Part shown: one piece after another, positions 36,980-46,372 of the stretch
Layout of the letters: every line of letters starts with the position of its first letter
Position numbering within the stretch: position 1 is the first letter of the stretch
Origin: Oligoflexales bacterium
GTDB taxonomy: Bacteria; Bdellovibrionota_B; Oligoflexia; Oligoflexales; RGVZ01
Direction of reading: 5' to 3'
Length of the DNA stretch: 64,000 nucleotides
Assembly: GCA_947494335.1 (NCBI GenBank)
Contig: CANLUT010000004.1
Span: 1-64,000, forward strand
Made by a program: the position numbers and the translations under genes
Notes under the pieces: model-generated
Database searches by the model: none
The model's input: the letters and a program-made list of their open reading frames with translations, nothing else
What the model was told of the DNA's origin: nothing

Positions 36980-37741
36980 TCATTCATTTGCAGAGCTTAA
37001 ATATTCGGAAAAAATCTTTAGAATATAATCATACTTCCAAACACTTAGGACCGTGCCAGAGACCAACACTATCCACAGCAAAAGGCGTAACCACGCACTG
37101 GGAGTCCGGCGCGAGGATTTCTTCAAATTCTTGAAAACCAAACTCAAGTTTTGAGTCGTATCACTATTTGATTCAGGCAGGGGAAAAACCTGTAATTTTG
37201 TCATAAGCTCCGGAACGGAATTTGAATTTCCAGACATCGCAGATTCGACGATTCCCAATGTGAGAGCAAAAGTCTCTTCAACATCTGACATGGAAAAGCT
37301 AGTAATTTCAAAGATTTCATCAGGTGCAAAACCGTAGCGTTCGTGAAGCAGCAATATTTCTCGTTGCTTGGGGGCAAGCGACCTTAAAACGTGTTCCAAG
37401 CTGATCATAATCAACTTTTTTTCTGCGGACTTTTCTGATTCATAGGCGATATTTTCTAACTTCGACGTATCGGCATTCCATGCATCAATCGCAAAATTAC
37501 GTGCAGTCTTGTATAAAATAACCAAAAGGTCTTGTAGAGACTCCTCATGGTCGGCAACAGCTCCTACCACGTTTGATGCTTCAATGGAGGTATCCATCGA
37601 CTTTGAAAGCTGTCCGGTCATTCGTATCAGATAATCAAAAAGTCGCTCACGCTCAGAGGCCAGTATCTCTTCGATGACTTCCATCTGACCGTCTTTGAAC
37701 ATTTTGAACTGCTTTTCTAAAATCGCCGGACGATAACGCAT
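36980..37741 (-). CDS. Sigma-70 (ECF)-like protein with C-terminal membrane helix
   Basis: A 253-residue protein. Residues about 25-85 (ERERLFDYLIRMTG...LYKTARNFAIDAW) resemble sigma region 2, and residues about 115-165 (LRSLAPKQREILLLHERYGF) resemble region 4 with its helix-turn-helix, the classic ECF order. Unusually, a hydrophobic helix (about residues 219-234, LLLWIVLVSGTVLSVW) sits near the C-terminus, so it may be membrane-tethered. This could be a sigma factor kept inactive at the membrane, or a degenerate anti-sigma-like protein. ATG 37741 and GTG 37750 are alternative starts. It is last in a seven-gene run. Confidence 0.6.
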   Translation of the reverse strand: MRYRPAILEKQFKMFKDGQMEVIEEILASERERLFDYLIRMTGQLSKSMDTSIEASNVVGAVADHEESLQDLLVILYKTARNFAIDAWNADTSKLENIAYESEKSAEKKLIMISLEHVLRSLAPKQREILLLHERYGFAPDEIFEITSFSMSDVEETFALTLGIVESAMSGNSNSVPELMTKLQVFPLPESNSDTTQNLSLVFKNLKKSSRRTPSAWLRLLLWIVLVSGTVLSVWKYDYILKIFSEYLSSANE

Positions 37742-37759
37742 AAAGCCCACAAACCTCTC

Positions 37760-39070
37760 TCAATGGTTCTGCTTCACTGCATCTTTGGCAAACAGGAGCA
37801 TCAACCAGTAGTATAGCAGAGATAACGGAAGCATATAGATCATCACCCGTTTAGAGTTCTGATGAACAAGTCCCGAGTGGGCAAAAACTACATAGACTAG
37901 TGCACTTGCGAAGTGAAACTGGGCAAATTTTTGCCAGAAACCAATCGTAAGCCATCGCGTTGGACTAAAGGGACGTCCTTTGATCATCATCCCAAATGTC
38001 GGAATCATCACAATCCAATCCAGCGGCCAAAACAAAATCAAATTTACATTATGGTAAAGGTCAGTGTGCGATGAAAAGAGCCACGCCACTAAATGAATTA
38101 TCCCCAGCAACCCCGTCGTCAAACCCCACCAGAGAGAAACCAGTCCAAACAAGCGAAACTGAATTGACTGCAGTTCCGCAGAAACAGGCCGCCGTAAACC
38201 CAAAACAAAAATCAAAAGGACTAATGCCATAGGCAGGCCTGACAGCATTGCCGTCACTTGATAACCATCGATCCACGCCGCGTCCATCTCAGGTAAGTCA
38301 ACAAGCACTCGCCGAGCTCTAACGAGCTTGCGCCCTGTAACTAATTGGCCGTTATCGTCAACAGCCTCCGAATTCCTTAAATGATCTCTGAGCTTTGGGG
38401 GATAAAATAATTCATCCCATTTGGTTAAAGTGACATCTGTATCGCCATTGAAAGCGGCATCAAGAATCCATCCAACAAAAATATTGGAAGCCATATTTTC
38501 CCATACGTAGTCCCTGTAAGAAACCCCCGAACCCCCTATATTGAGCTGGGCGCGCAAGCCACCATTCAGAGCATAGTCCAAATAATCTCTTGGCTTCGTC
38601 GCGCAATTATTTCTGAAGAATTGGTAGGAGTAATAAATATTTTCTGGACGCGCATTCCAAATAATCTTCTCAATAAGGCGCTTTTTTTGCAGATCAGTCA
38701 AATCAAGCTCATCTTCTGTCACTGATCGGCCTTCGACATCTCGATAATAGCTTATCGTTCTATCAAACGGACTAAATGCCATGCGGTATTGCAGTCCACC
38801 TCGCATAAATTTGGGGATAAATAAAGGATCCCTAAAGTCGAACATCCCCCAATTAGCCAAATAGTCCATGTTATTGGAAAAATCTTGAATACGGAGAATT
38901 GAGTGGCCCATACGCGCGTGAAGCTGCGTTGATCGTCCCACGGTCATCAGACTGATTACGGTTTTACTGTAGTCCAGAGGCTCCGGCGGTGAAAATTGGG
39001 CTTTTGCCACCCCAGAATAGAACATCAGTGAGATTAAAAAGATCGCCGTGAGTTTCGAAATCACGGACAT
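37760..39070 (-). CDS. DUF4105-family membrane protein (Lnb N-terminal periplasmic domain)
   Basis: A 436-residue protein with a signal peptide, a periplasmic domain of about 240 residues and four or more membrane helices after residue 265. The domain has MGHSILRI, LANWGMFDF and YSYQFFRNNCATKPRDYLD, hallmarks of DUF4105, a papain-like fold with conserved His and Cys; the related Lnb enzyme remodels bacterial lipoproteins. Whether this one acts on lipoproteins is unproven. The stop is nine bases from the sigma-like gene and the start follows the thioesterase gene by one base. Confidence 0.78.
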   Translation of the reverse strand: MSVISKLTAIFLISLMFYSGVAKAQFSPPEPLDYSKTVISLMTVGRSTQLHARMGHSILRIQDFSNNMDYLANWGMFDFRDPLFIPKFMRGGLQYRMAFSPFDRTISYYRDVEGRSVTEDELDLTDLQKKRLIEKIIWNARPENIYYSYQFFRNNCATKPRDYLDYALNGGLRAQLNIGGSGVSYRDYVWENMASNIFVGWILDAAFNGDTDVTLTKWDELFYPPKLRDHLRNSEAVDDNGQLVTGRKLVRARRVLVDLPEMDAAWIDGYQVTAMLSGLPMALVLLIFVLGLRRPVSAELQSIQFRLFGLVSLWWGLTTGLLGIIHLVAWLFSSHTDLYHNVNLILFWPLDWIVMIPTFGMMIKGRPFSPTRWLTIGFWQKFAQFHFASALVYVVFAHSGLVHQNSKRVMIYMLPLSLLYYWLMLLFAKDAVKQNH

Positions 39071-39071
39071 C

Positions 39072-39584
39072 TCAAGATTGGCCCTTTCGAGCCTGTAGGT
39101 CGCTTTTCAACTTAAGACGCGTTGCACGACGAATTTCTGCAGCGGAATGCCGACGACGTTGCTCATCATTTTCAAGGATTAGTCCAGGCATTGGCGTAGG
39201 ACGATTGTGACTATCAAGGGACACAAAAGTAAGATAAGCGGAAGCCGTGTGAAACGTCTCGCCTGAAATGGGATTTTCCGAGGTTACCTTGACCCCCACT
39301 TCACAGCTAGTTCCCCCAACAAAGTTGATCGAAGCTTTAATCGTAACAATCCAACCAAGTCTTATAGGGGCTAGAAAATGCAATGCATCAACACTGGCTG
39401 TCACTACCTGACGAGAAGAGTGACGCATGGCGCACGTGGCTGCCGCGATATCAACCCAGCTCATTACAGTTCCACCAAATACACTGCCTAAAGCATTTGT
39501 ATGTTGTGGGAGAACCATCTCTGTCATGATGACTTCACTTGTGCTAACTTTTTTTGGCGTCGTTAAGGCCTGTGAATTAGACAT
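39072..39584 (-). CDS. Acyl-CoA thioesterase (YciA/BACH-type hotdog)
   Basis: A 170-residue single hotdog-fold protein. MVLPQHTNALGSVFGGTVMSW is the signature catalytic helix region, and ALHFLAPIRLG follows as in YciA and mammalian BACH. It hydrolyses acyl-CoA to free acid and CoA, probably in the cytoplasm. The start overlaps the diguanylate cyclase stop by one base (TAATG). Confidence 0.88.
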   Translation of the reverse strand: MSNSQALTTPKKVSTSEVIMTEMVLPQHTNALGSVFGGTVMSWVDIAAATCAMRHSSRQVVTASVDALHFLAPIRLGWIVTIKASINFVGGTSCEVGVKVTSENPISGETFHTASAYLTFVSLDSHNRPTPMPGLILENDEQRRRHSAAEIRRATRLKLKSDLQARKGQS

Positions 39585-40696
39585 TAGATTTGACCCGCTT
39601 GCACAGTTTTATCCGCATTCATTTGCCCGGATCCTTTCGACATTACAACACTGTTCTTTCCAGACCTCTTCGCTGCATACATTGTTTCATCCGCGAGTCG
39701 AATAATCGTTGATTTATCTCGAGCATGCTCCGGACAACATGAGACACCAATAGAGGTTGTCACCCTTATCACTTCACGAGCACCCTCCGCCCTGAAGTCA
39801 TGGCGATGAACACGACTGCGAATTCGCTCAGCAGCAAGCCATGCTTGGTGGCTATTTGTTCCGAGCAGAACGACAACAAACTCATCTCCACCGTAGCGGA
39901 TAACTATATCAACATCACGGACAGCCGCCTTAATTTCTGCACCAACCTGTCGCAAAATGCTGCTTCCAGTTAGATGGCCGAACTGATCGTTTACGTCTTT
40001 GAAATTATCCAGATCAATGAATAATAGACTGAATGGGGAGTGGAAACGTTGATGTCTTCGGAGCTCACTGTCCAGAGCAACATCAAGATATCGATAATTG
40101 AAAAGACCAGTCACTTCGTCTTGATACAGCATGGCCTGGGTCGTGTCGATCCGTCTCAACCATTGAGCAGCCTGTTGTGCACTTCTAACCAAAAATTCCA
40201 ACGGCGCATCCGAACTCGTAGGGTTTACGGCGCCGACACAAATATCGGCACGAACCTTCGAAAGATCGCGCCTCCAGACAAGCACACCTCGAATCGCCTT
40301 CGTTTCATCAAATTGTGCGCAAAAAAATTCCTCACCCATGACCTGAATAACATGATGACCCAGGCAAATTTCGTCTTCTCCTGATACAACGGCTTGCACT
40401 GCCGCTCTTATGCCGGAAACAATGTCATCCCTGATCGGATTGACCGGAGGAAAGCGCATAAGCTGTCGAGATGATTCGGTAGATATGAGACCAGTATCAA
40501 GCGTCAAATAGACAACTTCAGTCAGCCCGAACCAATCAGAGAGATTACGAACCAGTCGACGCAAAACACCTTTGTAATTCGATTCCAAATTGAACTGGTC
40601 AATACACTGCTGCGCAAATTCAAGTCCGGTTCCGCGAAAGGACCCCACTAAATTATCAGTGATTGGCTGGATTTCCACATTCAGATGGTTTGTCAT
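39584..40696 (-). CDS. Diguanylate cyclase with N-terminal sensory domain
   Basis: A 370-residue protein. The C-terminal GGDEF domain has an intact active site RYGGDEF and the product-inhibition site RDVD exactly five residues upstream, so it should make cyclic di-GMP and be feedback inhibited. The N-terminal 200 residues look like a GAF-type sensor fold without visible ligand residues and without membrane helices. It follows the prepilin peptidase gene by eight bases. Confidence 0.9.
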   Translation of the reverse strand: MTNHLNVEIQPITDNLVGSFRGTGLEFAQQCIDQFNLESNYKGVLRRLVRNLSDWFGLTEVVYLTLDTGLISTESSRQLMRFPPVNPIRDDIVSGIRAAVQAVVSGEDEICLGHHVIQVMGEEFFCAQFDETKAIRGVLVWRRDLSKVRADICVGAVNPTSSDAPLEFLVRSAQQAAQWLRRIDTTQAMLYQDEVTGLFNYRYLDVALDSELRRHQRFHSPFSLLFIDLDNFKDVNDQFGHLTGSSILRQVGAEIKAAVRDVDIVIRYGGDEFVVVLLGTNSHQAWLAAERIRSRVHRHDFRAEGAREVIRVTTSIGVSCCPEHARDKSTIIRLADETMYAAKRSGKNSVVMSKGSGQMNADKTVQAGQI

Positions 40697-40704
40697 TTAT
40701 AGCC

Positions 40705-41544
40705 CTACCCACCAGTCATTAACGCAATAAGCTCGGATCCAAATAGTAGATGAGCCACCGCACCAGCGGCCAAATATGGTCCGAAAGGTATCTTCGCCTG
40801 CCAGGAAAACTGACGGGCCAACATCATGATGCCTATAGCCATTATACTCCCAACAATGCTTCCAAGGAATAAGGTCGGGAACACGGCCTGCCAACCAAGC
40901 CAACCTCCTATAGCTGCTAGGAGTTTTACATCCCCGAACCCAAGGCCGTACTGCTTTCGAAGCAGCCAGTAGGCCCAGGCAACAGCGTAAAGAACCCCGC
41001 CCCCAGCTAAGGCGCCGACGACCGAATCCACTAAGGTCAAGTCCGGATGAGCCCAAGCCACAACAGGTGACATTGCTAGCATACCGAGACTGAGGACATC
41101 CGGGATAATCATTAAGCGCGCATCAATGACACTCATCGTCAGCATCAAGCTAATAAAGATACACGCATGAAGCCATCGCAACAGCTGATCAGCATCAAAC
41201 TGCAGAGCTGATAGATCCCAACCCATAAAAGGAAAAAACACATAAAGAACTGCAAATATCACAGCCGTCGTCAATTCAACCAAAGGGTACTGCCACGACA
41301 ATTTAGCCCCACAGCAATTGGCACGACCTTTTAACAGGAAAAAAGAAACAATCGGTATATTCAAATAGAACGGAATAAGGGCTCCACAAGCGGGGCACAC
41401 TGATCGACGATTTGACCAAAATGTTTTCTCAGGGATGCGCAAAATACAAACATTGAGAAAAGAGCCAACACAAGCACCAATTGAAAAAGCAAACCAGAAA
41501 AAATATGATTTTAAAACGACAACAACTGAAAAAAAAGCAGTCAT
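40705..41544 (-). CDS. Type IV prepilin peptidase (PilD/GspO)
   Basis: A 279-residue polytopic membrane aspartyl protease. CPACGALIPFYLNIPIVSF and the later NCCGAK provide the cytoplasmic zinc Cys cluster, and the catalytic Asp residues lie in SVIDARLMIIPD and GFGDVKLLAA (the GxGD motif). It cleaves and N-methylates prepilins for type IV pili or type II secretion. ATG at 41544 begins the first helix; the frame extends into the previous gene. The rest of the pilus machinery is elsewhere. Confidence 0.92.
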   Translation of the reverse strand: MTAFFSVVVVLKSYFFWFAFSIGACVGSFLNVCILRIPEKTFWSNRRSVCPACGALIPFYLNIPIVSFFLLKGRANCCGAKLSWQYPLVELTTAVIFAVLYVFFPFMGWDLSALQFDADQLLRWLHACIFISLMLTMSVIDARLMIIPDVLSLGMLAMSPVVAWAHPDLTLVDSVVGALAGGGVLYAVAWAYWLLRKQYGLGFGDVKLLAAIGGWLGWQAVFPTLFLGSIVGSIMAIGIMMLARQFSWQAKIPFGPYLAAGAVAHLLFGSELIALMTGG

Positions 41545-41548
41545 CACA

Positions 41549-42658
41549 TCAAGGCTCCTCGGTTTGATTTTCAGAGTCTTCCGGATGTACGACAGACGGT
41601 TGTTTTTCGTCTTGAACTGGCGTTGCCGCACTCTCAGGGGTGGTTGTTATCTTGGTTTCTTCTTGGATTTTATTTTCCTGACTTGTCGCGACGTCTGGCT
41701 TTTCATCGACAACAGCAGGCACTTCATTCGGTATCGAAGTGTCGGCAGCCCCCTCTTCACACTCCTTGTCCCCGCGGCAATCTTCCTCGTCATCCAACGG
41801 GCCGTAGCCGGCGATCGGATTGCCAAAATTTCCTCGGGCAAGGGCCATGTTCTTCTGAAGCTCGTTTATGTAGCCACCTAAATACAAATTATTGACGATT
41901 CGAGCAAAGCGGCGATGTCCAAAGGGAGTCAATGCTCCCGCCCTCAAACCTTTACTCCATTTGTTGGGACTTGGAATAACGACCGCCAAATGCACGGCCT
42001 GTTCTATCGTTAATAATTCTGGCCTGGTTTTAAAGTAAAACCTCCCGGCAGGCTTCACCCCGTATATCCCACCACCAAACTCACAGAGGTTGATATACCA
42101 CTCTAAAATTTTGTCTTTTGGCATCAGAAGTTCCAAAACAACAGTTCCGGCTGCTTCGCGAAATTTCCGAATCAAGGTTTTCTCGCGACTTAAAAACGCC
42201 ATCTTGACCACCTGTTGGCTGATCGTAGAGGCTCCGCGAACGTATCTTCCTCTTTTTCTGTTGAGGTCAATCGCCTTTGCAATAGCTTCAAAATCAAAAC
42301 CATGATGCTGGTAAAACTTACTGTCTTCGGCCACGATGATGGCATTGATCACGTGCCGTGAAACTTTCTTGATTGGAACCCACTGCTGCGTGGCTGGTCC
42401 CACCTCGCTGTCAGTGACCTTACCCTTCGCGTCAAGCCTCTTGACGGAAATAGATCCAAAATAAAGAGCAGGAATAAACGGAATGAACCAAGCTAGGAAT
42501 ATAAGAATCAAAACAGTAACAATTATAATGCGACGCCTACCACTACGGTGCGCCGCCCGATCAGAATCTAACAGATGCTTCAAACTTGAATCATCTGTGT
42601 GGGGCAACGAGCTCGGTGTGACACTAGATACCTGATCTGACCGTTCATCAACCGACAA
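41549..42658 (-). CDS. GT51 monofunctional peptidoglycan glycosyltransferase with acidic tail
   Basis: A 369-residue protein. After a basic cytoplasmic start and one membrane helix (residues about 45-65) comes the GT51 domain: IVAEDSKFYQHHGFD with the catalytic Glu, RGASTISQQ and KILEWYIN. It polymerises lipid II glycan strands. Unlike typical MtgA (about 240 residues), it carries an extra 110-residue acidic, Pro/Glu/Thr-rich C-terminal tail. It begins three bases after the cyclophilin gene. Confidence 0.9.
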   Translation of the reverse strand: MSVDERSDQVSSVTPSSLPHTDDSSLKHLLDSDRAAHRSGRRRIIIVTVLILIFLAWFIPFIPALYFGSISVKRLDAKGKVTDSEVGPATQQWVPIKKVSRHVINAIIVAEDSKFYQHHGFDFEAIAKAIDLNRKRGRYVRGASTISQQVVKMAFLSREKTLIRKFREAAGTVVLELLMPKDKILEWYINLCEFGGGIYGVKPAGRFYFKTRPELLTIEQAVHLAVVIPSPNKWSKGLRAGALTPFGHRRFARIVNNLYLGGYINELQKNMALARGNFGNPIAGYGPLDDEEDCRGDKECEEGAADTSIPNEVPAVVDEKPDVATSQENKIQEETKITTTPESAATPVQDEKQPSVVHPEDSENQTEEP

Positions 42659-42661
42659 ATG

Positions 42662-43507
42662 TTATTGTCCTTGGCCGCGGGCAAACTGAAACTGCTGAAT
42701 TTCAATGGTCTTGGTGTCTTTTACAGAGAATAAACCAATGAACTGAGCGCCTTTTGATTTGGCGTAATTGACAGTGTAACGAACTTGCATTTGGTCACCG
42801 CGCGCGACGCCGTCACTGAAGGTCGCACCCGTCATCTTACCAAATCCTTGGGATTCTCCAATTTTAGTCAATAATGTTTCAACGGGCTTTTTGGAGATTA
42901 CCTTGATGTCATCCTGGGACAGTTCACGGGTTTTCTTAAAATCAACCGGTTTGAACCAATCGCCAATAATTTCCAATTTTTCTATTTTGACGTCCTTATT
43001 GGGTTTATCGTTTGTCGCCTTCACTTCAGAAATCTTTTTGACAACATCGTATCCAGAGACCACTTCACCAAAAACTGAGTGTCGATTATCTAGATGCGGT
43101 GTGGCAGCAACTGTAACGAAAAACTGGCTACCGTTCGTACCCGGCCCACTGTTTGCCATGGACAACATTCCAGGCTTGGAATGTTTAAGTGATGGATGAA
43201 ACTCATCAGCAAAGGTGTAACCTGGACCGCCGGTCCCGTTACCTTTGGGGTCTCCACCTTGAATCATGAAGTTTGGAATGACACGATGAAAGATCAATCC
43301 GTTGTAATAACCCTTGCGAGCCAACTCCACGAAGTTTGACACTGTCACGGGAACTTCTTTGTAAAAAAGCTTTGCCTCAAACGTTCCCTCTGAGGTGGTG
43401 AACTTGGCTCGCAAATCTTTGTCATCGGCGGCATCAGCACCAGAGATAAGAAGAGAAGAAACAATGACTGAAACCAACGCGGACTTCAAAAAAGTTAGAA
43501 CGCGCAT
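42662..43507 (-). CDS. Periplasmic cyclophilin-type peptidyl-prolyl isomerase
   Basis: A 281-residue exported protein with a signal peptide ending GADAAD. Residues 35-190 are a cyclophilin domain: [46 protein letters not shown] and NRHSVFGEV include the catalytic Arg and the QGGD pocket. A C-terminal extension of about 90 residues has no recognised domain. Such enzymes fold envelope proteins. It heads the minus-strand run reaching 36980. Confidence 0.93.
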   Translation of the reverse strand: MRVLTFLKSALVSVIVSSLLISGADAADDKDLRAKFTTSEGTFEAKLFYKEVPVTVSNFVELARKGYYNGLIFHRVIPNFMIQGGDPKGNGTGGPGYTFADEFHPSLKHSKPGMLSMANSGPGTNGSQFFVTVAATPHLDNRHSVFGEVVSGYDVVKKISEVKATNDKPNKDVKIEKLEIIGDWFKPVDFKKTRELSQDDIKVISKKPVETLLTKIGESQGFGKMTGATFSDGVARGDQMQVRYTVNYAKSKGAQFIGLFSVKDTKTIEIQQFQFARGQGQ

Positions 43508-43617
43508 GAAATACCCCCCAAAAAAAACAAACTTCGCCAGCTATTTATTCATCCACATCATACCAAATTCATCAGCACTCGCGAGTAAGATTTGAACCAA
43601 GGATTGCTGTCGTTTGA

Positions 43618-44211
43618 TTAGTCCCCAACCCCGATCCACTGACCCCCGAAGACTACGCCCAAAAATACAGCTGACTGCACGGGAGCGTCTTTAGCAAATG
43701 CCTTCTGAGCCCCAAGGCCACCGCGAAACCACATCAAATCCGCGATAGGCATATCAATGGCCAAAGATGCTAGCATGTGAGCGCACCACACATGGCGGGT
43801 GGCTACTTCATCCTTGTGCACCAAGGGTTTGTTGTCCTTGTCAATATAGGAGTTAGCAACCCCCAAACCACCACGAATTCTCAGAGCATGAAACCCTTCT
43901 AATAAAGCCAGGGAGTACTCCCATACCGCATCATAAGCCTGGGTGTTGACACGATCGTAATGCTCGGTGGGTCCATGGTGCAGAACATTCACCGCTAAGC
44001 CATAAGCATGAGCCGGCCTGAAGGTTCTCAGAACCGTTGCCCCAAAGCCAACTCCGGGAGCTGGTGAGGCCGTGGCAAGGGACGCATCCAAACGTAAAAT
44101 ATCTCGTTCATTAGAACGAGCTGTCCCAGGAATCTCTGCAAATACCGCACCTTGGATTCCCAGCGTCAGCAAAAATAGAATTAGACATTTACCCACAGTC
44201 ACTCCCGGCAA
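43618..44211 (-). CDS. Exported protein of unknown function, possible small beta-barrel
   Basis: A 197-residue preprotein with a signal peptide (LILFLLTLGIQGAVFAE). The mature part has repeated Gly-rich amphipathic strands (VGFGATVLR, RIRGGLGVANSY, VFLGVVFGGQWIG) compatible with an outer-membrane barrel, but no aromatic final residue. The start region lies 112 bases from the divergent penicillin-binding protein gene. No family recognised. Confidence 0.6.
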   Translation of the reverse strand: MPGVTVGKCLILFLLTLGIQGAVFAEIPGTARSNERDILRLDASLATASPAPGVGFGATVLRTFRPAHAYGLAVNVLHHGPTEHYDRVNTQAYDAVWEYSLALLEGFHALRIRGGLGVANSYIDKDNKPLVHKDEVATRHVWCAHMLASLAIDMPIADLMWFRGGLGAQKAFAKDAPVQSAVFLGVVFGGQWIGVGD

Positions 44212-44323
44212 ATATTTTGGCTATCTATTAATATACACATTCGAGCGGCACGTCCCAGCACATTTGTTCTTTTTAATCGAGGGCTTAGATGTTATATTCG
44301 GGCCCTTTCATGATCGGGGAACC

Positions 44324-46372
44324 ATGGCGTCCGCTAGTCGTCACTCAAATGCTGGTTTTTTTACAATTATTTTCGGCTCTCTAGTGGGTGCGATCCTAAT
44401 TTTTGCGGCCTACCTGTGGTCAGAGGGAGTGTTTGAAAGTGAGGAGGAACAGTTAGCAAAGCTAACTGCGGCGATCATACCAGACAACTCAGTTGTGTTG
44501 GACAAAGCCGGAAACAAGATTGGTGAGTACTACAGCTTTTATCACATTCAAGTGCCACTCGATAAGATTCCAAAATCAATGATCAACTCCCTCTTAGCCA
44601 TTGAAGATCGAAAGTTCTATGAGCATGAAGGTGTGAACTGGAAGTCGATCGGTCGAGCCTTTTTAAGCGTTGCCACCTCTGGACGCCTGAAACAGGGTGG
44701 ATCTACGATCACCATGCAACTTGTAAAAAACTATCTCCTGACCCGCGAGAAAAAAGTCTCCAGGAAGCTCCGGGAGATTATATTGGCTTACTATGTGGAA
44801 AAGAATCTTTCTAAAGATCGCATTCTAGAACTCTATCTGAACACCATGTACATGGGACACGGCGCATATGGCGTGGGGGCTGCGGCGAGAGTTTATTTTG
44901 CAAAATCAGTTGAAGATGTTTCTCTAGCCGAAAGCGCACTATTGGCAGGGTTGTTTCAGGCACCAAGTCTATACGATCCGCATAAAAATCCAGATGCTGC
45001 CAGGAAGCGTCAACGTGTTGTCCTGGAGGCTCTCCGCGACTCGAAGCTAGTAACTGAAGATCAGGTGGACGCTGCAAAAAAAGAACCTCTTGAGTTCAAA
45101 CCTTGGACGCCAATCAACGAGACCGTCGCGCCACATTTTGTTGCTTGGATTCGTACTGAAGTAGAAAAAATTTTGGGGGCCGACGAACTGACCCTCAACG
45201 ACAAAGGATATAAAATCACCACCACTTTAGATAAAGCCTACCAAGAAGCTGCAAACAGGGCGGTTGCTGAGAATACGGCGCCGCTCCTGGCGTTACAGGA
45301 CCAGATAAACAAAAGACCCAAACGTAAACAACCTGAGCGAATTGAGTCAGCTTTACTAGCCTCTGATCCAAAAACTGGCGCTATTCTTGCGATGGTTGGT
45401 GGCCGCAATTTTCGCGAAAGCCAATTTAACCGGACCATCTCATCCAAGCGATCTCCTGGCTCTGTATTCAAGCCAGTCGTATTTATGCTAGCGCTTGAAA
45501 AGGGAATGACATGGGCCGACCTTGTCTTTGTTAGTCCTATTGATGTGCGCGGCTTTAGGCCAAAGAACCATAAGGGTGAGGATATGACCGAGGTCACCCT
45601 TTTAAAGGCTTTAGCAAAATCAATGAACACCCCCGTTGTCAGCCTGGCCCAAAAATATGGCATCAAAAATGTCATCGAGCGCGGACGCGCAATGGGGATT
45701 TCAGCGGACATGCCAACAGAAACCGGAGTGGCCATTGGAGGATTTAGCGCTTCCATGAAAGATGTGGACACCATTTACCGGACGCTCGCAAATGAGGGTT
45801 CCAGGACGGAGTCTTTCGCAGTCACTAAAATTGAAGATCGCCAGGGTCAAACACTTTACGAATACAAACCTGAATCAAATCCAGCAGTCCAAGTTATTCC
45901 ACCGGAAATAACTGCGCTTATGCGATCAGGTCTACAAGCTGTGTTGACCAGCGGAACCGCCTCAACAATTGCAGGCATGGGGGGCTACGCTGCAGGCAAA
46001 ACTGGAACATCCGATGACTCTCGAGATAATTGGTTCTCGGGCTTTACTCGTAGTATTGTCGCGACGACCTGGGTGGGCGGAGACGGCAACTCCTCCCTTG
46101 GTGAGGCCGCCAGTGGCTCAACCTTAGCTCTTCCTATCTGGAAATCATTTATCGAGACCCTGATCAGTAATGGCCTTCCAACAGAGCCTTTTCCAATTCC
46201 TGACAGCCTTACTCCGGTGACAATTGATCTGGACTATGGGACTCCCGTCGATGTGGGCGTGACAGCACTTTTCCCGAAGGGACGCTTACCAAGAAAATCT
46301 CAAGCAGCCGAAGATATTCGCGCACTAAAGCAGGACAATGGAAGTTACCGGGAGCTCAAACTTGGCAACTAG
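44324..46372 (+). CDS. Class A penicillin-binding protein (PBP1A type)
   Basis: A 682-residue bifunctional peptidoglycan synthase. After one membrane helix the GT51 domain shows AIEDRKFYEHEGVNWKS, GGSTITMQLVKN and RILELYLNTMYMG. The transpeptidase domain has SPGSVFKP with catalytic Ser380, SMN near 464 and KTGTS at Lys559. ATG 44324 follows GGGGAACC; the frame continues upstream only into sequence antisense to the divergent gene. Its stop is overlapped by the lipoprotein gene, which suggests translational coupling. Confidence 0.95.
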   Translation: MASASRHSNAGFFTIIFGSLVGAILIFAAYLWSEGVFESEEEQLAKLTAAIIPDNSVVLDKAGNKIGEYYSFYHIQVPLDKIPKSMINSLLAIEDRKFYEHEGVNWKSIGRAFLSVATSGRLKQGGSTITMQLVKNYLLTREKKVSRKLREIILAYYVEKNLSKDRILELYLNTMYMGHGAYGVGAAARVYFAKSVEDVSLAESALLAGLFQAPSLYDPHKNPDAARKRQRVVLEALRDSKLVTEDQVDAAKKEPLEFKPWTPINETVAPHFVAWIRTEVEKILGADELTLNDKGYKITTTLDKAYQEAANRAVAENTAPLLALQDQINKRPKRKQPERIESALLASDPKTGAILAMVGGRNFRESQFNRTISSKRSPGSVFKPVVFMLALEKGMTWADLVFVSPIDVRGFRPKNHKGEDMTEVTLLKALAKSMNTPVVSLAQKYGIKNVIERGRAMGISADMPTETGVAIGGFSASMKDVDTIYRTLANEGSRTESFAVTKIEDRQGQTLYEYKPESNPAVQVIPPEITALMRSGLQAVLTSGTASTIAGMGGYAAGKTGTSDDSRDNWFSGFTRSIVATTWVGGDGNSSLGEAASGSTLALPIWKSFIETLISNGLPTEPFPIPDSLTPVTIDLDYGTPVDVGVTALFPKGRLPRKSQAAEDIRALKQDNGSYRELKLGN

